DNA of 64,000 bases. Origin: Lateolabrax maculatus. Its lineage: Eukaryota > Chordata > Actinopteri > Acropomatiformes > Lateolabracidae. The stretch spans positions 13,765,501-13,829,500 of the forward strand of contig CM062213.1 in assembly GCA_031216445.1 (NCBI GenBank), in the 5' to 3' direction. Positions within the stretch are counted from its first letter, which is position 1. Every line of letters starts with the position of its first letter. The position numbers and the translations under genes were made by a program. The notes under the pieces are model-generated. The model ran no database searches, was not told where the DNA came from, and saw only the letters and a program-made list of their open reading frames with translations. Shown here one piece after another: positions 25,074 through 37,244 of the stretch.

Positions 25074-28000
25074 CTGCAACACACAAGACAAAAAAAGGTG
25101 AGCAACACAGACCTACATTGAGTTGCAACGATTAGTGGATTAATCAATTAGCTGATTAATTTTCTGTCAAACTACCACAATTTTCATAACAAATTATTAA
25201 TTTAAGTCAAATCACATTTGATGGTTCCAGGTTCACAAATGTGACAATTTGATGACCTAACAATTAATCGAGAAAATCAAAGGCTTTATTTGCCTTATTA
25301 TTTACCTCAATTTTTTTTTTTTTTTTTTATGTATAACACATTTGTAACACTTTCACGTGAAAACCATGTCTATCAAAATGCTAACTTGTCATGGACTAAG
25401 AATTGTTTTTTTAGCTTAAGTAAAATAATTTTCTCAGCCCATAAAGAAATACTTTGTTTTACCTGCAATGAGCCAATATCGGCCTGTCTAATATATATGT
25501 CTAGCCCCAATAAAGATAAACAAGACAAAACAGGAGGGAAAAAAGAAACAAACACAGGGCAATGTCTCACCTGAGTCTCTTTTGGCTCTTGAATCTGTGG
25601 TTCCTCGGTTTTTACCTCAGCAGATGGAGCAACGTTGGCCATTTGTAAGCTCCTGGTCACTGGACCACCTACTCTCTCCCTTGTTCGAAGGGAAAACCGC
25701 TCCTCTTTCTTCAGCTGTTGTGGTGGTGGTGATTTGGCCTCTGCTAATCTCTTGGTTGCTGCCTCTTTGCCCATACGTTGCATTCTCATGGCTGGCCGTT
25801 GTTGTGCAGTGCCACTGGGAGTGTCCGGGGCTAACGGGGTAGGAGGTAGAGACTGAACTTGGCCCTTCTTTGTTTTTTTTCTAGCAGAAACCGGTGCTGG
25901 GAATGAAGCAGGCCTCTTTAGTCGGCCCAGCGTAGCAGCGGTTTTTCCTTTGCTTGCCTGGGAGGGTTCGGGGTCTGCTGCACCAGAGCTACGAGCTCTG
26001 GTCTTTCCTTTCTGCGGTATTTCACAGTCTGAAGCTTTCTTCCTAAGATTCATGTTTTTATCTACTACAGACATGGGCTCCTTTTTCACCTCTGCTAGAC
26101 CTTTTTTGCCCCTTTTAACAACAGGCTTCATGGGACAGCTGACTGCCATATGTTTACTGAGACTTGCAGGATATGTAAACGCCCGACTGCAGTGGGGGCA
26201 GACATTAGAGGCCTGCTCTTCTTCAACTTTAACGGAAGCCTTCTTTGCAATGGTGGCAGCTTTATTTTTCTGTGAAATTGCCTTCTGCACCAGCTGGTTT
26301 TTCTTCTTACTGAGGGCACTCATTTTTGTTTTACCAGTATCTTGACTAAAGTTAAGTCTCTTTGGCTGACCCATTCTACGGAAAGCACTCTGGCCTGCAA
26401 TGGCTGCTGAGGGTGACACGACTCCATTCGGGCTCTTCACTATTTGCTTGAGGGGGATGGGGTTTTTCTTGGGAGTGTAACGCTTCTTATCACTAGCATT
26501 GGCACAGGCCAAAATGTGCTTGTGCAGTTCTGGCATGTTGTCAAAGCTGTTGCCACACTTGGTGCAGCGAATGGCAGTGCTGAAAGTTTGCGGTATGTTG
26601 TGGGTGGTGAAGTTAGTAGCCGAGGCCACAGAGCCAGCATGGGAACGGCTATGATAAGGAAAAGGGGGCGGTTTGTAACTAGGGTAGTGTTGATTAATGC
26701 CAAGGCGGACATCTGGGCCTTTAGGCTTCCCTCCTTCTGAGGCCATAATCTTTATTGTAGTGTACAGCTCCTCATTGGGGTCCTCTGCACCATCCTCTGC
26801 ATGATTACCATTAACATCAAGCTCTTCTTTCGCTAAATCAGAGTCATTATGTGGAGCAGCTTCATCGGTCGTCTCTGCTGCTGGTGTTGAGGGACTGCTT
26901 TCCTCTTTGGCTCTGGATGGGTCTGTGTAGTTTTGTGGCCTAAGCTTGCCACTCTCTACTGTGGTATGTGAACATGTCTCGTTAGGATGCAGATCCTTTT
27001 GGTGCTGTTGGAGGTTACAGAGAAATGCAAACTCTTTGGAACAAACAGAGCACACAAAGATCCTACCGACTCCGTGTAGAGTTGTCCGGTGAGTCAGCAG
27101 GGCTGGGGCGTCACCAAACAACTGCACACAGAATTCACACTTGAAGGGCCAATCCGCAGCATGCTCCGTGATATGTCCACTGAGCTCTTTGATGGAGTTA
27201 AACGGCTCCTCACAGACATTACACACAAAAGCCTTGCAGTATGTCAAGTCGACTTCCTCTGCCTCAGAGGTTTTATCAGACGGTTTATCAGGAGCAGCAG
27301 GGTGAGGTGCGTGATTCATTACTGACAGCTCATCTATGCAATGCTGAGGCTCCTCTTTTATATTAATCTGAAGGAAGGATTGTGAAACCAATGATGGGGG
27401 TGGATCATGTGATGCAGCAGGAGGAGAGGATGAGGAAGATGAGGATTCTGGCTGGGATGAGAGAACAGCAAGAGATTTCTCTGTTACTGAGTCAAGGTTT
27501 TGGTTCATGTTGCCATTTAGTAGACTGTTGGAAGTTGTAGTTGGAGAAACATCTTCTGAAGTGGAAAGATCCACTGATGTCAGCTCAGGTGGACTAGATG
27601 TCGCTGAAAAATTAAGGGGATGTTTAAGTGGAGTCTTCAGGGATTCCAGGGGTTCAGGGATATCGTTCTCTTCCTCGTCCTTGTTTTCGTCAGCTGACAA
27701 AATCTCCTCTGAGTCTGACAGGGGCTTGTGTTCAAGTGACCTTGGAGACATTTTGGGCGAGAGGATAGGAAGAGGTCTCAGTGCAGAGGAGTCTGAAGGC
27801 TGAGAAAGAGGAGAGCTAGGCATAGTCGGCGGAGAAGGTATGGTAGGTAGTACAGGGGGAGGTGGTGTTGGGGATGTCACACTGGAGGCACCGGGGGAAG
27901 AGGGGTTCATGGTGACAGGGGTCAAAGAGGGCGGTGAGGGGTGGGCAGACTCTGACACAAAGTTTGGAGAGCGAGAATGAAAATTACTTAGGTTCGCTAA

Positions 28001-31000
28001 GATCGAGGGGCCCTCCTCTCCTGGCAAAGGTAGACCTACATACTCATTCATCAGCACCTTTTCAAGCATGCTGGTGTTAGGCTTTCTCTTTTTTATCAGT
28101 GGCTGCGGAGCTGGACTTCCCTTTAATTCAGGCTCGACATTGCTCTTCCGATGCAAGCTTAAATCAAGAGCTGAATCCCCAAGCACCTTGTTCAAGCTGT
28201 CACACCTCCTACTGACAGAGTTTGACAGATCCAAGGGCTGCTGATTACAGGAATTTCCACCGCTACTAGAGGAAGTTTGGCCGTGCATATTATTTCCAGG
28301 AAGGCTCAGGTTGTCTCCATCTTCCTTGTCCAGTAGGCTCCCAGGAGGTGATGCGCTGTGGCTTTCCAGCTTTGGCACCTTAAGGGTGTATGAGCTCACC
28401 ACTTCAGCTTTACAGCTCTCCGTTTTACATGCAGGACTGAGCTGTGGCGATGACGGGGGAGAGGTCGTTCTTCTTTTAAACCTGCCCGAAGCCCCTGGCA
28501 GCTGTGTGACCGACAGTGGGGAGGCCAGTCTACGGCTTTCTGTTATCAGGGCAATGGTTGATTTCTGAATGTCTTGTGTCTGAAGGAGCTGTTTGAGTTT
28601 AGGTGAGAGATAAACAGTTTTCTCTCGCTGAAATGCTGATGTATCAGCAGCTTGTTGGAACAGTCCTCCCACTAACAAGTTAGATGAGGAAGATGTAGAG
28701 GATGATGAAGACGATGACGAGGCTGTGAAAGAAGCTGTTTCGGTCTCCATTTTAAGGCTGGGAACAAGAGGGGGGGTAGATGTTCTTCTTTTTGCTGCTG
28801 GCTGGCCAATGTTGGAGACTTGATTAGCAGCGCTCGTTCTACCCTCCACCTTCAGTGCCTGACTGATCTGATTTGGACTGAGGATGACTGTGTCCAGACC
28901 AAACAGAGCTGCAGATCTGGAGTCCACCTCTATAACCTCACAAGTGCTCACCGAACTGGTGGACACAATCTTGCCGTCAATGTAGAAGCTCAAATTCTCA
29001 GAGATGTTTTTGGATATGTCAACTGCATAATCGTCCCTGTCTACCTCATCTTCGGTGTCAGCACTGGGCACATAGACGGGCGGGGGGCTGGTGCTGGGGG
29101 ACTCATCGGGCTGCTGCTTTTGCTGCACTGATGCCTCTTGCAGCAGCATGCCTTTCCTGCGAACTCCTTTTGGCAACAAGTGCCGTTCGTGTATTCTGCG
29201 TTGGTGTCTGCGCATGTTGGTGTGTGTGCCAAATGCTTTATTACAGTACTTGCAGGGATGGAGTTCCTTAGACTCCCCGTTTTCATCCAATATAAAGGGA
29301 CGGTCGGCATGAGGCCCTAAGTCCTTTCTCTGCATCTCAGAGTTTTGCAGAGGTCCTCCAGTAAACTGGGACCCTATGGCTATATAGTGACTAGTTGGGC
29401 TGGTGCAGTCGGGACTTGAAACGTCAGTCTGCGCCACAGGACTGAGTAGACTGGCAGTCCCAGCAAGAGAGCCAGGCCTTTTCTTTGGCCCACTTTCATG
29501 CCTTCTCTCATGCCGCCGCCGCCCCACCTGTGAACCAAAAGATTTACTGCAGTACCGGCATTTGAACAGTTGTGTTTGCTGGTTAGTGATGGCATGAATG
29601 TGATTGTGACGTTCCAGACCCTGTCTGGTGGAGAAGTGGCGCTCACAGTGCTGGCAGGGATATGACTCTCCGTGGGGATCACCCTCAATGTCACCATCAG
29701 GGTCAGGGTCAAGGTCAAGACCAACCTCTGGTTCTTGCCCTGCAAGTGTGGAAGACTCCAACTTTCCCTGCAAATCCTTATGGTTTCCTTCACCACAGCT
29801 CAGCGATGGACCATGCTGTTTATTTTGCATGGACTCAGCCCCAGGTGAATGCAAACCAATTTGCTGCTGTACTTGACTTGGTTCCTCCAAATCATCCGCA
29901 TCCTCGTCCTCCTCATCATCCTCTTCTTCATCCTCATCCCCATTTCCCCTGTCCGTCATCACTACTGACATGTCCTCCACATCTCTATGGTCACTGCTTC
30001 CCATGGGATGGGTTTCCTGGAGTTCCTGTGAGGGCCCTAAGGTTGATGGCCTCTCATCCTCCTCCTCCTCCTCCTTCAGACCTGCAAACAATTTATCAGG
30101 AGTGTCAAGTTGTGCTTATTTGTTAAACCATTTCAGGAATTTCTGTAAAAGTTAAAACTCTTCAAAATTAAATAAATACCTAAGAAATTGTCAATGACAG
30201 AGTGGGTGGAAAAAATATGTATATGCTGATTATCATGAACAGTTAGTCAACTTACCATCTTCCCCATCCCACATCTCCTTGACAGTAGGGTTGGTTACAC
30301 TTGTTTTCTTGAATCCTCCCAAACCAGCCTGTCTGGCCTTCTCCAGCAGCTTTCTTCTAGCTGCAAGTATACACACACACACACCTTTGTATCAGACTTA
30401 ATCAAAAGCAAACGTTTGAAAAGTGTAGAAAACTGATATTAGCATATCCTAAAATGTGTTAGGTTTTGTTCAAATATGTCAGGAGTAGAAGCTTCCACAG
30501 CAATGCACCAATAAAAATGTGTTATTTTTACATTTTAAGAATACAGTAAATGTTTATTTGAGCATTATAATTTTTCAAAAAATTACATACATTTATGGGC
30601 CAAATAGCAGGCTTTGGTTGCAAAGTTTTTTTATGCACCTTTAAGAGATCAACACATACACTTGTCACATTAATAGATCTACGTCAATAAAACTTTAAAA
30701 TCAATGTAACTTCTTCCATATAGGTTGATATTCCACTTAATGCTATTTAAAAACTCAACAAGAAAACTGTGAGTGCTCTGACATTCAAACAGAAATGTAT
30801 GAATCAACTTTGCACAGCCTATGCTAAAGCAGCCTCACAATGCATTCATAGTTATGGGCATGCAGGCATCAGTAACTTAAATAAAACAGCTGATAAGATA
30901 AATTGTGTCTTAAACTATGCTTAACATGACACTATTTTAAATTTCTAAGCCTCGTCTGACTCAAGAGGCTTCCCTGGCACCTCCTCATCATTTCAGTGTC

Positions 31001-32814
31001 AACAAGGTCACCTGACCTGGCCTACAAAGCCTAATTCATACCAGAGAAACACATGCTGCAGGTCAGTCATCTGACCAGCATGGTCAGAGGCATTCTGCCT
31101 AATCTACAGCAGCAACACAACTACTCAAACATTTTTACTAATTTTAATTTTAACTAGCCTCCAGGAGCCCTAGCCTTTTCTGTCATGATTTTAAATCAAG
31201 CAGTCACTGCGCAAGCACGCCAACTCTGGCGTTTGCTGGTTAGGTAACATGCATGGTGTTTGATATTGAAATCTAGCTAGCAGGATAGGTAGGCCAAATT
31301 CATCAAGGTTGACTTTGCAGTGAAGTACAGAGCTGCCAAAAGCCACCACACTGCGGTACAGAGACACGCTGTGCTAGAGGCTATTGTGAGGCTCTGCTCA
31401 CAAGAAATGACACAAAACCTATTTAACAACACGCCAGTACAATTAAGGACATCATCTCAAAGATAAAAACTCAGGACATGTGGCTTACAGCCTTAATTTT
31501 TGGTTTTATACATCATTTCACAAAAACGTCAGGAGTTACAGGGAAGGATTTTACCTTCTGTATATTGCCTATGTTCATGTGTTGATTTAACGAGATCTAA
31601 ATAAAGACGGTGTCTCTAAATAACATCTGCAAGTGTCAAAACAATGTATTGTCTCCACAGGGCTATTATATTTCCACAGCATTTCTTCACCATACATTAC
31701 AACACACTACACAATGTCCCTTATCCCCCATGCCAAAGATTTAAGGAAGATAGGTGAAACTAAAAGTATCAAAAACAGACCACAACAGATAGGATCAAAT
31801 AGCAAACACTGACTATATATCAATTTTTTATCAATTTGCCCTTTTCTCTGTGGTCCTGCATTGAATTACCCACACGATACAAAACATGGAAACAAGATGT
31901 CCAAAGTTCATACTGACAAATACAACTGTGCCATACAGCAGCAAAGTCAAGGGTTACTCCCAATTAGTCGATGACACACAACTTTAACACGTTCTCGTGC
32001 GCATAAAACGATTAAAAACGTAAACAACACGACGTTTCTGTCGTTTGAGCCGAATCGGGTTCTGTTTTGATGTCTGAAGTCCCGAAGTTAAGGTTATCAG
32101 ACCACGTTTTAAAACACGACACCAACCTCTCACAACGACAGCCATTGCGTTAACCGCCTCCCCGCCACAGCGACACGATCACTTTCCAATAAGTATATCG
32201 ATAATAACGACAACAAATCCCTCCGGAGAGTTTCGCCATCTGCCCCTGAACACCGAGACGTCCGTGCGCTCAGACCTAGCCGCCTAGCTTCGCGTTAGCA
32301 CGCAGCACCGAGTCTGGCAACTCGATTAACTGGTTATTCCGGAGCCGAAACGACGCCGGGGCTCATCTTAAAGCCTCTCCGCGATGTGTAAAAGCGACAT
32401 TTGGGGCTGTTACCCGACAGCCGCGCTCCTGGGAGCCCGCAGTCGGTCGAGGAAGCGGGCTGGCCGGCTAAACCTGCTAGGCCATCACCGAGTGCGGAGG
32501 CTCGCCGAGGGATGGCTCTCACGCTTTGGGAGCTCAGGAAGGTCACATCCTCGACACCGTCCGGACCCGGAGGAGGAGGAGGAGGAGGAGGGAGGAGGAG
32601 GAGGACTAGCTGCTGGGGGGGGGAAGAAAAAATATAAAATAAAAAGTTACCCCGATGCTCGTTTGGAAGCCAAACAGGGCGCTGTGCGGGGGGGCGGGTG
32701 GGCCGGTCGGTCATTATTCGGAGCTAAAGCTGCTCAGGCTCGGAGGGTTTCTCGGTCGGGCTGCGTGAAAGTGGAGAGAGAGAGGGAGAGAGAGAGAGGG
32801 AGGGAGGGAGAGAA

Positions 32815-32847
<33 letters not shown>

Positions 32848-35619
32848 CCCCGCACATCGTGAGCCGCCACTAGCCTTCCTCGGTGTGTAGCTCGTTAGCT
32901 CGCCTGGTGCAACTTCGACCGGAGGAAATCGATCCGCGGACAACTTAGCACGGCGCAGGTTTAGGCGATTAACAAGAAAAAAAAAACACACACGCACAGA
33001 GAAAGAGAGACAGAGAGAGACGTGTCATCCCGGTGTGTGAAGGCAGGCCTCACCTCGCTTCGCCCTGGGTGAGTTTTTCCTGCTCAGGCTGCTGGCTCTT
33101 TCTTCCTCCAGTGCAGCTGTTATCTCGGGGTTGTCTTCCACGGTGTACCACACCAGCAGCTCCTCTCCCGGCCCGATAGGCTGCACACAATGAGAGATGA
33201 GGTCGGCCGCCAATCACAGCCCCGCTTGCTGGGAGGCAAGGGGGGAGATATTTGGGCCACTGTGCATCTTATCTGTCTATGGGGGGGGGGTTGTGTGGGA
33301 TTTGACAATGTTTTCACCATAGTCTGTGCAGTATGTTCTCCACTGGATGGCACATGTGTAGTGACAGGGATGTAGTTGCCGTGACTTAATTTAAGCACTT
33401 CTGGGAGTTGCGTGAATCTTAATGGTATTAAAACGTCATACAACGCGCCACAGTTATTAAAGTCAAACTGGTGCAGGTATGTTATTTTGTGTGTGTGTAT
33501 ATATATATATATATAAATATATATATATAAAAGACAGTTAACCAGTGGTGGAAAAAGTATTCAGATCCTGTACTGATAAGTAAAAGCACCATTATAATAA
33601 TATAAAAATACATTGTTGCAAGTAAAAGTCCTGCATTCAAAATGAGGGGTGTGTAACACCACAAAATGTGGTTTTGATCTAAAAGTAATACCAGGACCAG
33701 AATTACCAATATTGATACCAATACTTTTTATTAATAAAATCTGCTAATGTTATATGTAAAGTAAAGAATTGTGTCATATTTATGAGGTGAATGCATCATT
33801 AATATACAGTCCCTGGCCACTTTCTTAGGTAATGTACTGCAATGTATTATAACAGCTCAGCCATAAATTCTAACTTTACAGTGATAATAATGTTCTGTTT
33901 TGATTGACAGGTATTTATTTACCTATATGTTTGTTGTTGTAGTTGGTTGCATTGGTGTTGAACTTGACTACATTTTATTGAGGCGTAGTAATGATTTGTC
34001 AAAACCTGTTTACAATCATGAAGTGGGAGGAATATTTTAAACACATTTTGTGAAATGCCATATGTATTTTTCACAACATTCCTTAGTGCCTTAATCCGAA
34101 AACAATCAAAACCCAGAAGACTTTTAATTCATCCAATTATATTTCAGTCAAAGTGCCCTTGGTTGTAGGTCCTATAAGCTGTACGAATGTGTGTTTGACC
34201 CACCTTTAAAACCTTGTAGTAAATAGCTCTGTTGATCTCCAGGGGGAAAAGATTCTGCTCTTCACTGGAGTGTGCCCAGTTGACGTATCGCAGCCAGTTC
34301 CCCTTCATGGGGTCTGTGGCGTCAACACACATCCAGCCCCGTGCTGGAAAATAAACCTACAGGACACAAGAACAGAGATGGTGTTATAAATACACATAAC
34401 TTCAGAACACCTGGGCAGGAGCACTGAATGGGGTCACCTTTGCCAAAGTGGGAGCCAACACATAATCAGCAGAATTTGTCATAGCAGTGTTATAGCAGGC
34501 ATTTTCACTTTCCTCCAAAGCAGCACTTACAGATACAGAATGTAGTTGGGCTCGTTTTAGCTATGCAGTGACTTCCACAAAAGGTGGAGGTGTGTATTTT
34601 AAGGACAGAAGCAAACGGAGCGACCTGTAACGTACCTCCCACATGTAAACATTACTTGTCACCTGGGACCTTTTTTTCTTCTCTCCAACAAAAGGGCCAA
34701 ACCTCTTGCCTTTAGGAATGACCCGATTGGCCCAGACACCTGAAAATAAGGAAAAACCTGTTACATTTAAGATTATATTTCTAAGCACTAAATATGTTGA
34801 AGCTTGTATCAGATAAAATAACATTTTTAATGGGTGAACCTTGAACTTAATCTTAGTTATGTATCATCAGGATGTGGCATGATGAGCTTTATATTAACTA
34901 CAGGTTATTTAAGACTGTGTACACAACAAATCTCTGTAAAATTAGGTGTGATAGTCTGAATCTACCAGTTTCAAAGAAGATATAAGTAGGTGACTATGTT
35001 TGCTTATTTATTTATTTTTTACTTTTCACTTACTATTGTATTTGCTCTGAGTTAGATTTCAATTGCTGAGAAAAACTGCACTTGCTTATGTCTTTTTGTC
35101 TTCCGTGCATGTGTGGCTATGTCCATATACCTCCTCTGCTTGGGGGTCATTGTGGAATAAAGAAAGTCATGGGTGTTTACCAGGTTTAGGAGTAAATTAA
35201 GTGCGTCTGAGGCATGGTAGAAAATACCGAAAGCCTTTTGACTTAACAAGCATTGAAATTTGCTTTTGTCTACACTATTTGATCATCCCCAAATGTTTTA
35301 AAAGTTCACTGAAGCTCTAAAGTTCTCAATTTTGCAACACATCCTGGTCTCACTGTGGTCAACTATCCCCATCAGTGGCTGCGCAAAGTCATTTTCAATG
35401 TTGTACATCAGTGAAATGCAAATGGAGAGTCAACATGTTAACGCTCTTAAAAGATGTTGTTAAAGTTGCAGTTATCTAAAAAGAACAGACACACATGTAC
35501 TCACCGATGCGGCTTTCATTTATAGCAGAAGGACCAAGCCTCAAACAGTCAGGCAAACCCTTCCACACATGAGCTGGAATTTCATCTAGTGTTTCCACTG
35601 TCCCTCCAGTAATAGCCAT
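25056..35619 (-). CDS. prdm2: PR domain zinc finger protein 2 (PRDM2/RIZ), full coding set
   Basis: PRDM2 is a nuclear PR/SET-family protein; in mammals it binds Rb, has been assigned H3K9 methyltransferase activity, and acts as a tumour suppressor. The coding exons on the minus strand are 35619-35505, 34739-34636, 34356-34204, 33180-33054, 30360-30256, 30081-25571 and 25073-25056. All junctions are GT-AG, every phase matches, and the total is 5133 nt, or 1710 residues plus stop; human PRDM2 is, from memory, 1718. Residues about 25-135 form the PR domain, with the conserved NWLRYVNWA and EELLVWY segments. An acidic block follows, then three clustered C2H2 fingers, a long Pro/Ser-rich region with NLS-like and CtBP-type motifs, three more fingers, and two C-terminal fingers. 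The N-terminus is a few residues shorter than human. Teleosts often keep two copies (prdm2a and prdm2b); which one this is cannot be told from the sequence alone. Confidence 0.96.
25119..25292. repeat. Interspersed repeat family B (copy in prdm2 last intron)
   Basis: It has 'gttgcaacgattagtggatt' at one end and 'aacaattaatcgagaaaatc' at the other, the same terminal motifs as the copies at 19.8, 36.2 and 55.9 kb. Its internal part is shortened. It lies in the intron between the large prdm2 exon and the five-codon last exon. Confidence 0.65.
25571..30081 (-). CDS. prdm2: prdm2 large zinc-finger exon (4.5 kb)
   Basis: One 4511-nt exon encodes residues about 202-1705, the same single-exon organisation as the mammalian gene. 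It opens with a Glu/Asp-rich block (EEDDEEDEDADD) in the position of the Rb-binding acidic region. Fingers 1-3 (YPCQHC..., FKCRYC..., HPCKYC...) lie near residues 342-499. A PLDLS CtBP-binding motif is encoded at 28235-28221, with a related LDLSLHRK copy after it. Fingers 4-6 lie around 27.0-27.2 kb, finger 7 (IRCTKCG) near 26.57 kb and finger 8 (CPHCSRAF) near 26.2 kb. The exon ends in GPVTRSLQMANVAPS, close to the human sequence. The frame stays open for about 66 further codons into the intron, but the GTGAGA donor marks the true end. Confidence 0.95.
30256..30360 (-). CDS. prdm2: prdm2 linker exon shared by both putative isoforms
   Basis: A 105-nt exon (acceptor ACTTGCAG, donor GATG|GTAAGT) encodes RRKLLEKARQAGLGGFKK and then a segment ending MWDGEDG. 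It enters and leaves in phase 1, so it can follow either the PR-domain exon ending at 33054 or the internal-promoter exon ending at 32127. A CA microsatellite lies just upstream of the acceptor. Confidence 0.85.
32127..32145 (-). CDS. prdm2: Putative alternative first coding exon of prdm2 (RIZ2-like)
   Basis: ATG at 32145 begins MAVVVR and stops one base into the next codon at a donor AGAG|GTTGGT. The 19-nt coding part leaves in phase 1, exactly matching the exon at 30360, and would yield MAVVVRARRKLLEKARQ... continuing into the zinc fingers without the PR domain. It lies at the edge of a GC-rich block, as expected for an internal promoter. Mammalian PRDM2 is known to make a PR-less RIZ2 product from an internal promoter; use of this exact exon is my inference. 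Confidence 0.55.
32571..32610. repeat. GGA trinucleotide-rich tract
   Basis: Near-continuous GGA/GAG units lie inside the internal prdm2 promoter region. It is a simple repeat and has no coding role on the minus strand. Confidence 0.8.
32774..32847. repeat. (GA)n polypurine tract
   Basis: About 70 nt of GA/GGGA repeats with minor interruptions form a polypurine run. Such CT/GA tracts can be bound by GAGA-type factors or form triplexes; here it lies in the internal prdm2 promoter. Confidence 0.85.
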
Positions 35620-35622
35620 GAT
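33054..35622 (-). CDS. prdm2: prdm2 PR-domain exons
   Basis: Four exons carry the PR (SET-related) domain. The first (35622-35505) has its acceptor three bases upstream of the ATG at 35619 and encodes M-A-I-T-G-G-T-V-E-T-L-D-E-I-P-A-H-V, matching the start of PRDM2 proteins. The second (34739-34636) encodes the GPFVGEKKKRSQV segment. The third (34356-34204) encodes the GWMCVDATDP and NLFPLEINRAIYYK segments. The fourth (33180-33054) encodes the PIGPGEELLVWY segment. The key PR motifs look intact, so the methyltransferase-like fold should be preserved. Confidence 0.95.
33487..33532. repeat. (GT)n(TA)n microsatellite
   Basis: A GT run followed by TA units with small interruptions, located in prdm2 intron sequence just upstream of the fourth coding exon. 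Confidence 0.85.
33538..33645. repeat. Interspersed repeat family E
   Basis: The text 'ccagtggtggaaaaagtatt', 'cagatcctgtactgataagt' and 'gcaagtaaaagtcctgcatt' is the start of a very abundant fish repeat. The reverse-oriented end is seen at 42.4-42.48 kb ('gaataagatcttgatacctc' followed by 'atccaccact'). Confidence 0.75.
33805..33875. repeat. Degenerate family D repeat fragment
   Basis: 'agtccctggccactttctta' followed by 'ggtaatgtactgcaatg' resembles the family D 'gccagtttattaggtacac' end, with several substitutions. Assignment is tentative. Confidence 0.3.
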
Positions 35623-36225
35623 CTACAATACCGGAAAAATGCAATTTTTTACTATGAAAAAGCATCATAATCCTGTGAAAATGTCATGCATGACATGTTG
35701 AACATCAGTGGATAATACCCTAATTTTACATTCTGCAGGCAGTAGATATTATACCTGTTCAGGTAGCTTTCCACACGACAGTGGGCACCAAGTCTTACAG
35801 GAGCGTTATCTCATGGACTCTAAATACAGAGTAAAGTGAGTGATTAAAAAGCAGCAGAACACACAGAATGGGTGCGCTCAAAGTGAATTCATTACAAAGA
35901 AAGGAACTACATCTCGCTGGGGGCAGAACACCAACTTTCTAGTACAACTTTCCTTTGGAGTGTTGAGGTTCTTTGCATAAAACTGAAACATGACACCAGA
36001 TGAAAAAGAGATTTATTCTGACTTATTTCCATAGTTTTCCTGGCCTGCCCAAGTTCATGACAAGAGTGCCTGTGCTGCAACATGGACTTCATGAAAGTTA
36101 CAACATGCAATTTTCCCAGGTAAACAGCATATAAGTAGTTTACATAAGATGAAAAACCAGTTTGAAGCCCCTTTCATGAATACAGCAAATAAGAAGTGTA
36201 GCCTATGAAATAATTCAGGCAGATT

Positions 36226-36660
36226 TTTAGGGCTGCAACTAATAACTTTCATTGTGAAATAGTTTGTTAATTATTCCCACAATTCATCTTTAAGAAAAAA
36301 TGCACCTATAAAATGTCAGAAAAGTGCCCATCACAATTTTAAATACCCTAACATGATGTCTTCAAATTGCTTGTTTTGTCAGAAAACCCCAGAGATGAGC
36401 CCTGAGATAAGATAAGCACAGCATCCGGCAAGGCTAAAGGTCCTGAAGTCTTTAATGTTCTGTGTGGTTGTACAGCACGCAAAGATGTATGTACGTGATG
36501 GATCATATACTCAATTATCTATGGCATAAAAGAGAGAAAAGCAGCAAATCCTCACATTTGAGAAGCTGGAACTGGTGAATGTTGCCCAGAAAAACGACTC
36601 CGAACCGATAAGCACAAAAGTCAATACATTATCTATTGATCATCTCATCAACTGACTGAC
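36226..36660. repeat. Interspersed repeat family B with an internal insertion
   Basis: It starts 'agggctgcaactaataactt', shares 'aatgtcagaaaagtgccca' with the other copies, and resumes at about 36.54 kb with 'cagcaaatcctcacatttga'. The intervening sequence of roughly 120-140 bp has no counterpart in the 55.9 kb copy, so this copy has probably been split by a later insertion. Confidence 0.6.
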
Positions 36661-37064
36661 CTGCAGCTTTCTTGCATTTCTGGAAATGCAGATTTGCTTT
36701 CAAATGTTTCCATCACAGGCGGTCACTGTGCTTTGGTGGATTGCTTTTTGTCCCAACAGGCAGGAAAGCCAATTGTACAGGAGCACAATGAGCTGACCCA
36801 TGTGTTGTGGGGCTGAGCTCATTAACGAACACATATTCCACATAGTTGAGCAGCAGATCCTCAGACATCAGCGACTCCTGCGTGACTTAATGATGTTAGA
36901 TCAGCCCAGAGGCAGAGCTGAGACAATAATCCTTATTGTCTATAGCTGTGTGGCGCCCAAGCCTTAACATCCTCTTTGAATAAAGGATCAGGCGCGTTCA
37001 CTTTTTCACTGGCCTTTTCATTTCGGTTCACTTGATGGGTTTTTTTTTTTTGTTTGTTTGTTTG

Positions 37065-37096
<32 letters not shown>

Positions 37097-37216
37097 CACT
37101 ATCCGTTGCCTGAGCAGACATTTTCAAGTTCAAGCAACAAATGGAGACATTTCAAGGTGGGTGTGTGCGTCAAGCGGATTTTTTTAAAAAGCGCTGTGCC
37201 TATGTTTCTTCCACAC

Positions 37217-37244
37217 ACAAAAAAAAAAAAAAAAAAAAAAAAAA
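37217..37244. repeat. Poly-A run
   Basis: 28 or so consecutive A residues. With the 66-nt T-rich run at 37029-37094 it brackets about 120 bp, so the two could pair as an inverted repeat in single-stranded form. Confidence 0.85.

Larger units (their letters stand above)
32146..32960 (-). promoter_or_regulatory. Internal GC-rich promoter of prdm2
   Basis: CpG dinucleotides are dense here compared with the AT-rich introns on both sides. The region holds a CCAAT box near 32.19 kb, GGA repeats (32.57-32.61 kb) and a long GA tract (32.77-32.85 kb). It lies between the exons of the PR domain and those of the zinc fingers, the position of the mammalian RIZ2 promoter. The alternative exon at 32145-32127 lies just downstream in the sense of transcription. 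Confidence 0.55.

Noticed and set aside
25373..25570. Continuation of the large prdm2 frame beyond residue 1705
   Set aside because: A clean CAG|GTGAGA donor lies at 25571/25570, composition changes to AT-rich intron, and a matching acceptor follows; read-through would need intron retention.
29662..30126. 154-codon plus-strand frame
   Set aside because: It is antisense to the acidic and finger-1 region of prdm2; its Pro/His content mirrors the GAG/GAT codons on the other strand.
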